From: Desulfobacterales bacterium
GTDB lineage: Bacteria; Desulfobacterota; DSM-4660; Desulfatiglandales; B25-G16
Assembly (NCBI GenBank): GCA_013375335.1
Contig: JABXJZ010000036.1
Location: 1-9,814, forward strand
Direction of reading: 5' to 3'
Length of the DNA: 9,814 nt
Shown: positions 6,522-9,814 of the stretch, piece after piece
Layout: every line of letters starts with the position of its first letter
Numbering within the stretch: the stretch's first letter is position 1
Made by a program: the position numbers and the translations under genes
The notes under the pieces: model-generated
The model's input: the letters and a program-made list of their open reading frames with translations, nothing else
Database searches by the model: none
What the model was told of the DNA's origin: nothing

Positions 6522-7355
6522 TTACACAAAATCTGCGAGGAAAGACAATATCACCTTATTCCATACCCCAGGGCCACTTCCTTCTGTCTTAATGAGATCT
6601 GGATGAACCAGGCCGTTTACATGGCCACAATGTTTACCCTGCATCAAAACAGCCTTATCTACCACCTCCAGCATGCTGATATCATTTGGGCTGTCTCCAA
6701 GGGCAATAGAAAAAACAGGGCCTCTTAGTTGCCGATATATAGTGAGCGACACCTCTACAGCCCTTCCCTTGTCCCCACCTAAGAAAAGATGAATGAATCG
6801 ACCTCCGGGCACACAATCAAGGCCCAGTTCAGAGGCCTTCTTGCAGAATGTCTCGCTGTTATCGAGGGGATCTTCTAGCACTATCGGTTCATCAAATTCC
6901 CTCTTGGAGGCAAGAATGGCCTCATCTAGTTTGAGGCCTGTCACAGAGGCGATCTCCTCAGGAGGCATCTCCGAAAACCCCTTGAAGCGAAACCTTTCCT
7001 TGAGTTTACTGACCCTCTCAAGCACCTCCCTGATTGGCCTTCCTATAACTATTGCATTGTAACCGTTGAGCCTTTCATATGGCTGATCCTTAGGTAATTC
7101 AAAGGTGGTCGGGAAGAATATACCGCCGCCATTTTCCACTATGAAGGGGCTGTCAAGGGATAGTCTCCTCCTGAAAAACTCAATTTCAGCCCGTGTCTTG
7201 CTGCTTACTAGGATAAGCGGGATCCTTAATGAATGAATGAGCCTTAGGGCCGGCAGTGCTGGGTCGAAATCATACGTCTTCTCATCCAACAAGGAGCCAT
7301 CTAAGTCGGTAAATATCAAAATCTGCTTCAGGCTCCTATTTGAACCGTCAGCCAT
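6522..7355 (-). CDS. HAD-IIB phosphatase, mannosyl-3-phosphoglycerate phosphatase type
   Basis: A 277-residue soluble HAD hydrolase of subclass IIB. Motif I is TDLDGSLLD with nucleophile Asp17 and acid/base Asp19. Motif II is SSKT (51-54), the catalytic Lys196 is in GGDKGRAV, and motif IV is GDSPNDISML (220-229). VENGGGIFFP (73-82) and the GGDKG context match the MpgP family, which dephosphorylates mannosyl-3-phosphoglycerate to the osmolyte mannosylglycerate. No mannosyl-3-phosphoglycerate synthase gene is nearby, so the substrate is open. Its ATG overlaps the last 8 bases of thiC, giving translational coupling and suggesting a link to thiamine synthesis. Another HAD-IIB enzyme, E. coli Cof, hydrolyses HMP-PP, so a pyrimidine-phosphate substrate is possible (inference). 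The symbol mpgP would apply only if the sugar substrate is confirmed. Confidence 0.85.
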   Translation of the reverse strand: MADGSNRSLKQILIFTDLDGSLLDEKTYDFDPALPALRLIHSLRIPLILVSSKTRAEIEFFRRRLSLDSPFIVENGGGIFFPTTFELPKDQPYERLNGYNAIVIGRPIREVLERVSKLKERFRFKGFSEMPPEEIASVTGLKLDEAILASKREFDEPIVLEDPLDNSETFCKKASELGLDCVPGGRFIHLFLGGDKGRAVEVSLTIYRQLRGPVFSIALGDSPNDISMLEVVDKAVLMQGKHCGHVNGLVHPDLIKTEGSGPGVWNKVILSFLADFV

Positions 7356-8631
7356 GGAAATATTCTCTTACCTGTTTTATGGCACAAAATTTGCCGCACA
7401 TTGTACATACGTCCTTTTCGGCTGGTGGCCTGTTCTGTCTGTATTTTCTGGCCATTACTTGATCAAGCGCAAGGTCCATCTGTTTTTCCCAATCAAGCGC
7501 CTTTCGTGCCATACCCATCCTTTTGTCTAACTCCAGAGCAACCTTGTTCCCCCTTGCAATATCAGCAGCATGGGCAGCAATCTTCGTGGCAATAACGCCC
7601 TCCCTCACATCACCCACCGCGGGCAAAGACAGGTGCTCACTGGGCGTTACGTAGCACAGAAAATCCGCCCCGGCCCAGCCAGCCACTGCACCACCAATAG
7701 CGCAGGCTATATGATCATGGCCAGCGGCTATATCAGTGACTAAGGGTCCGAGCACATAGAAGGGGGCATTATTACAAAGGCTCTTCTCAAGTTTGATGTT
7801 CATTTCTATCTCATGCAAAGGTATGTGACCTGGCCCTTCTATCATTACCTGCACATCCTCTTCCCAGGCAAGTTTTGTAAGACGACCTAAGGTCATGAGC
7901 TCATGGATCTGTGCCCTGTCGGTGGAGTCTGCTAAACAGCCAGGCCTCAAGCTGTCACCAAGACTAAGTACCACATCGTATTTTTTGGCAAGGGACAAGA
8001 GCCTGTCGTAATATTCAAATAGGGGGTTTTCCCTTTCATGATGGATCATCCAGGTAGTCAGAAATGAGCCCCCCCTGCTGACTATGTCAAGGTCCCTACC
8101 TTGAGTCCTGAGCATCTCCAGCCCTTCAAGGGTAAGGCCACAATGCACGGTGATAAAGTCAACCCCATCGGATAGGTGCCTTTCTATTACTTCGAATAGC
8201 TTATCCACTGTTAAGTGAATGAGGCCGCCTGACTTCTCAACTGCCTCTATCACTGCCTGGTATATGGGAACTGTTCCAAGGGGTATTTTCGATGCCGCTA
8301 TGATCCTCCTTCTTATCTGATCAACATCACCACCCGTAGAAAGATCCATCACAGTATCTGCCCCTGCCTCAATAGAGACCTCGAGCTTAGCCATTTCTTC
8401 TTCCAAATCAATGTGATCAGAGGAGGTGCCGATGTTGGAGTTCACCTTTATCAACAACCCCTCACCAATCCCGCATGGCTCTAAACTTCTGTGATTCTTA
8501 TTCGCCGGGATAACAACCCTTCCTTGAGCCACCCTTTCCCCAAGGTCGGAGGGATCAACTCTCTCCTTTTCGGCTACATTCTTAATCTCTGAGGTCAAAA
8601 CGCCTTCCCTTGCCCTTCTTAACTGAGTCAT
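7348..8631 (-). CDS. thiC: Phosphomethylpyrimidine synthase ThiC (short form)
   Basis: ThiC is the radical SAM enzyme that rearranges aminoimidazole ribotide into HMP-phosphate, the pyrimidine half of thiamine, releasing 5'-deoxyadenosine. At 427 residues this is the short form lacking the extra N-terminal domain of the roughly 630-residue E. coli enzyme. Marks are VNSNIGTSSD (63-72), SRGGSF (185-190), EGPGHIP (265-271), GPLVTDIAAGHDHI (295-308) and PSEHL (330-334). The C-terminal cluster cysteines are C409, C412 and C416, spaced CX2CX3C, one residue tighter than the CX2CX4C of the long form. An AGGAG ribosome site stands about 10 bases before ATG 8631. It follows thiD by 22 bases and overlaps the phosphatase start by 8 bases. 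Confidence 0.97.
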   Translation of the reverse strand: MTQLRRAREGVLTSEIKNVAEKERVDPSDLGERVAQGRVVIPANKNHRSLEPCGIGEGLLIKVNSNIGTSSDHIDLEEEMAKLEVSIEAGADTVMDLSTGGDVDQIRRRIIAASKIPLGTVPIYQAVIEAVEKSGGLIHLTVDKLFEVIERHLSDGVDFITVHCGLTLEGLEMLRTQGRDLDIVSRGGSFLTTWMIHHERENPLFEYYDRLLSLAKKYDVVLSLGDSLRPGCLADSTDRAQIHELMTLGRLTKLAWEEDVQVMIEGPGHIPLHEIEMNIKLEKSLCNNAPFYVLGPLVTDIAAGHDHIACAIGGAVAGWAGADFLCYVTPSEHLSLPAVGDVREGVIATKIAAHAADIARGNKVALELDKRMGMARKALDWEKQMDLALDQVMARKYRQNRPPAEKDVCTMCGKFCAIKQVREYFHG

Positions 8632-8653
8632 TACAAGCCCTCTCCTTTTCCAT

Positions 8654-9427
8654 TTAAATTTGAGGTTGTACAGCCCCAGGCCGCTTACCTACACTCAACC
8701 CCTTGCTGATTGCCCTCCTCGTAAAGTCACGGGCCATCTCAGCCCCTTTCACGACACTGTTACCCATGGCTAAAAACACAGCCAAGGCTGAGGAAAACAC
8801 GCAGCCGCTTCCGTGGGTGTGTTCGGATTCTATCCGGGGTCCTCCAAGTTGATAAACCTCTTTACCAGTATACACTATATCTACACACCCGTCCTTAAGA
8901 TGCCCTCCTGTTATAATAACATTAGCAGGACCGAATTCCTTGATCCGCCTTGCCGCTGCTACCATCTCCTCTACGTTGCTCACCTCTTGGCCACTCAGGA
9001 CCTCAGCCTCATGTAAATTGGGGGTCACCACAGTTGCTAATGGTAAGAGCTGTTCCCTCATGACTGCTATGCCATCGGACTCCAGCAAAACCCTTCCGGT
9101 TGACGAGAGCATCACCGGATCTACGACGAGCAAGGGCAATCTGTACCTCCCGAGTGCCGTCGCCACAGCAACGAGGACACCTGCATTCAGGAGCATCCCA
9201 GTTTTCGCTGCCTGGGGAGACATATCACTTATCACGCTCTCCATTTGGGCAACAACGAAATCAGGGGGGACCTCAAGAATACTATCCACCCCCATGGAAC
9301 TCTGGGCCGTCAAAGCACATATGACAGTTATGGGATAGGCCTTGAGGGCAAATATAGTTTTGATATCTGCCTGGATCCCTGCTCCCCCGCTGCTATCTGA
9401 GCCAGCTATTGTCAGCACCTTTACCAT
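8654..9427 (-). CDS. thiD: Hydroxymethylpyrimidine/phosphomethylpyrimidine kinase
   Basis: ThiD phosphorylates HMP to HMP-P and then to HMP-PP, the pyrimidine donor for thiamine phosphate synthase. The 257-residue ribokinase-fold protein opens with the substrate-binding LTIAGSDSSGGAGIQADIK (5-23). It has VDPVM (102-106), VTPNLHEAEVLSG (134-146), IITGGHLKDG (171-180) and the anion-hole GSGC (206-209) ahead of SSALA. It is a single-function ThiD; no ThiE or regulatory ThiN domain is fused. It is the first gene of the thiD-thiC operon. The ATG at 9427 matches the usual family start. No ribosome site is visible: a terminator-like hairpin and a TAG codon abut the start, which is unusual and suggests control of transcription and possibly translation in the leader. 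Confidence 0.97.
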   Translation of the reverse strand: MVKVLTIAGSDSSGGAGIQADIKTIFALKAYPITVICALTAQSSMGVDSILEVPPDFVVAQMESVISDMSPQAAKTGMLLNAGVLVAVATALGRYRLPLLVVDPVMLSSTGRVLLESDGIAVMREQLLPLATVVTPNLHEAEVLSGQEVSNVEEMVAAARRIKEFGPANVIITGGHLKDGCVDIVYTGKEVYQLGGPRIESEHTHGSGCVFSSALAVFLAMGNSVVKGAEMARDFTRRAISKGLSVGKRPGAVQPQI

Positions 9428-9481
9428 CTATGACATAAAAAGCCGTTTTCTCGTGAAAAGAAAACGGCTGATCTCAAGCAT
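9428..9481 (-). CDS. Possible 17-codon upstream leader ORF before thiD
   Basis: An ATG at 9481 opens a reading frame for MLEISRFLFTRKRLFMS that ends with TAG exactly against the thiD ATG, in the same frame. It runs through the terminator hairpin, so its translation would interfere with that hairpin and could bring ribosomes to thiD by reinitiation. However, no ribosome site precedes its ATG and the composition follows from the hairpin itself, so it may not be translated. Confidence 0.15.
   Translation of the reverse strand: MLEISRFLFTRKRLFMS
9437..9469 (-). terminator. Intrinsic terminator in the thiD leader (attenuator)
   Basis: On the minus strand AGCCGTTTTCT (9469-9459) and AGAAAACGGCT (9451-9441) form a perfect 11-bp stem with a 7-base loop, followed by a run of U (9441-9437). 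It ends 9 bases before the thiD ATG and lies downstream of the thiD promoter, so it would stop transcripts in the leader rather than end a preceding gene; the gene to the right is on the other strand. The U run is short, so termination may be partial. Confidence 0.75.
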
Positions 9482-9517
9482 ATTAGGAAGGGTTTCTTCA
9501 AAAACGGGTATCAGCCG
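9465..9517 (-). promoter_or_regulatory. Candidate antiterminator and sensor segment of the thiD leader
   Basis: In the minus-strand transcript CGGCTGAT (9517-9510) is exactly complementary to ATCAGCCG (9472-9465). The latter takes in the first five bases of the terminator's 5' arm, so forming this 8-bp pairing would break the base of the terminator stem. A near copy of the terminator 5' arm, ACCCGTTTTTG (9509-9499), can also pair with the 3' arm over seven bases. The 37 bases between the two pairing segments carry no recognisable TPP aptamer (no CUGAGA / ACCUGAUCUGG-type boxes). I read this as an attenuator or small riboswitch; the effector is unknown. Confidence 0.5.
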
Positions 9518-9525
9518 AAATATCT

Positions 9526-9540
9526 TTGATACTGTATCAA
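9526..9540. repeat. Perfect 15-bp palindrome over the thiD -10 box (operator candidate)
   Basis: TTGATAC and GTATCAA (9526-9532 and 9534-9540) are exact inverted repeats around one central base. The palindrome covers the proposed -10 box and start region of the thiD promoter, the place where a repressor would block polymerase. I do not recognise the motif as the site of a known regulator. Confidence 0.6.
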
Positions 9541-9558
9541 CCTGTACAGATTTGTCAA
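9531..9558 (-). promoter_or_regulatory. Sigma-70 promoter of the thiD operon
   Basis: On the minus strand a perfect TTGACA (9553-9558) and TACAGT (9531-9536, 4 of 6) are 16 bases apart. The expected start near 9524 gives a leader of about 95 bases before thiD, holding the antiterminator and terminator segments. Confidence 0.6.
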
Positions 9559-9587
9559 TCAAATTTTACCCTTAGCTGCTTGCCTTC

Positions 9588-9641
9588 TTGGCTTTGATGG
9601 CCATTTGCCATATATGGATAATCTTGTGGAATCAAGGCCAA
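9588..9641. repeat. Inverted repeat flanking the rightward promoter
   Basis: TTGGCTTTGAT (9588-9598) and ATCAAGGCCAA (9631-9641) are inverted repeats matching at 10 of 11 positions, with 32 bases between them. The left arm overlaps the -35 box and the right arm lies at the expected start of the rightward transcript. Inside lies a perfect 10-bp palindrome, CCATATATGG (9608-9617). Together they could be paired operator sites, but no regulator can be named. Confidence 0.4.
9594..9622 (+). promoter_or_regulatory. Sigma-70 promoter of the rightward membrane-protein gene
   Basis: TTGATG (9594-9599, 4 of 6) and GATAAT (9617-9622, 5 of 6) lie 17 bases apart. The start near 9629 is about 50 bases before the ATG at 9681. 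The promoter is back to back with that of thiD. Confidence 0.55.
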
Positions 9642-9680
9642 TGGAAGATACAAGAAGATCGCTGAAGTAAAGGATAGAGG

Positions 9681-9814
9681 ATGATTAAGAGACTTAGCGA
9701 ATTATTCTCTATAACTGCCCTCTCCCTTACCATTTGTCTTACCTTTTTGGTCGCTCTCATCTTCCTTATAGGCGAATATTTCTCGAAATTGTCGAGCTCA
9801 AGACACGGGACCTG
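9681..9814 (+). CDS. Unidentified membrane-anchored protein, 5' part only
   Basis: The frame opens at ATG 9681 and stays open for 44 codons to the window end. An AAGGA ribosome site lies about 6 bases upstream, and a promoter with a good -10 box precedes it. The protein starts MIKRLSELFS, followed by an uncharged hydrophobic stretch (about residues 10-31, rich in L, I, T and F) and then GEYFSKLSSSRHG. This is a membrane segment near the N-terminus, with positive charges (K3, R4) on the inner side, so the rest is probably outside or a further membrane domain. It could begin a sensor kinase, a chemoreceptor-like protein or an anchored enzyme; too little is present to choose. It is divergent from thiD, so a shared function is not implied. 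Confidence 0.7.
   Translation, partial: MIKRLSELFSITALSLTICLTFLVALIFLIGEYFSKLSSSRHGT

Noticed and set aside
9532..9549. LexA-like site CTGT...ACAG near the thiD promoter
   Set aside because: The half-sites are 10 bases apart, not the 8 needed for an E. coli-type CTGT-N8-ACAG box, and nearby genes are unrelated to DNA repair.
9428..9680. TPP riboswitch upstream of thiD
   Set aside because: The conserved CUGAGA and ACCUGAUCUGG-like boxes are absent on the minus strand, and the leader from the likely start is too short for a full TPP aptamer plus terminator.
1..9814. CRISPR array, insertion sequence, prophage or defence genes
   Set aside because: No regularly spaced repeats, transposase, terminal inverted repeats, integrase or defence-type domains are visible; the genes are housekeeping metabolism apart from the ClpX-like ATPase and the partial right-edge gene.

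Overview
The window looks like a chromosomal segment of an anaerobic bacterium, most probably a sulfate-reducing or syntrophic deltaproteobacterium (Desulfobacterota). This rests on the siroheme-dependent (Ahb) heme branch next to hemB, the short ThiC form common in anaerobes, and close similarity of AhbD to the family consensus I remember from that group. The species cannot be fixed from the sequence alone.

Layout. At the left edge, reading leftwards, four tRNA genes (Thr-TGT, Tyr-GTA, Gly-TCC, Thr-GGT) lead into the first codons of tuf (EF-Tu). This is the same order as the E. coli thrU-tyrU-glyT-thrT-tufB operon. A lone tRNA-Arg(CCG) reads rightwards from 629 with its own promoter. From 761 to 9427 every gene is on the minus strand. 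In transcription order they are thiD, thiC, a HAD-IIB phosphatase of the mannosyl-3-phosphoglycerate phosphatase type, mtnA, a ClpX-like AAA+ ATPase, hemB, ahbD and a siroheme decarboxylase subunit. From about 9440 to 9680 there is a divergent regulatory region. To its right begins a rightward gene for an unidentified membrane-anchored protein, cut by the window end.

How the genes work together. ThiC and ThiD make the pyrimidine half of thiamine (AIR to HMP-P to HMP-PP). HemB makes porphobilinogen; AhbA/B and AhbD act at the siroheme-decarboxylation and final steps of the alternative heme route. ThiC and AhbD are both radical SAM enzymes that release 5'-deoxyadenosine. MtnA, which lies between them, isomerises methylthioribose-1-phosphate and, in some bacteria, 5-deoxyribose-1-phosphate, so it may salvage that by-product (inference). 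Tight spacing and overlaps suggest two transcription groups: thiD-thiC-HAD-mtnA, and hemB-ahbD-ahbA. The ClpX-like gene between them seems to have its own promoter.

The most interesting part is the thiD leader. It has a good promoter with a perfect 15-bp palindrome over its -10 box, then a leader of about 90 nt ending in an intrinsic terminator directly before the thiD start codon. An upstream 8-base segment can pair with the terminator's 5' flank and arm as an antiterminator. No TPP riboswitch is recognisable. The leader therefore looks like a compact attenuator, possibly a relative of the terminator-embedded HMP-PP (thiS-motif) riboswitch, or something undescribed. The second item of note is the ClpX-like ATPase, which keeps the ClpP-docking IGF loop but has lost the zinc-binding domain and gained a C-terminal extension of about 175 residues.
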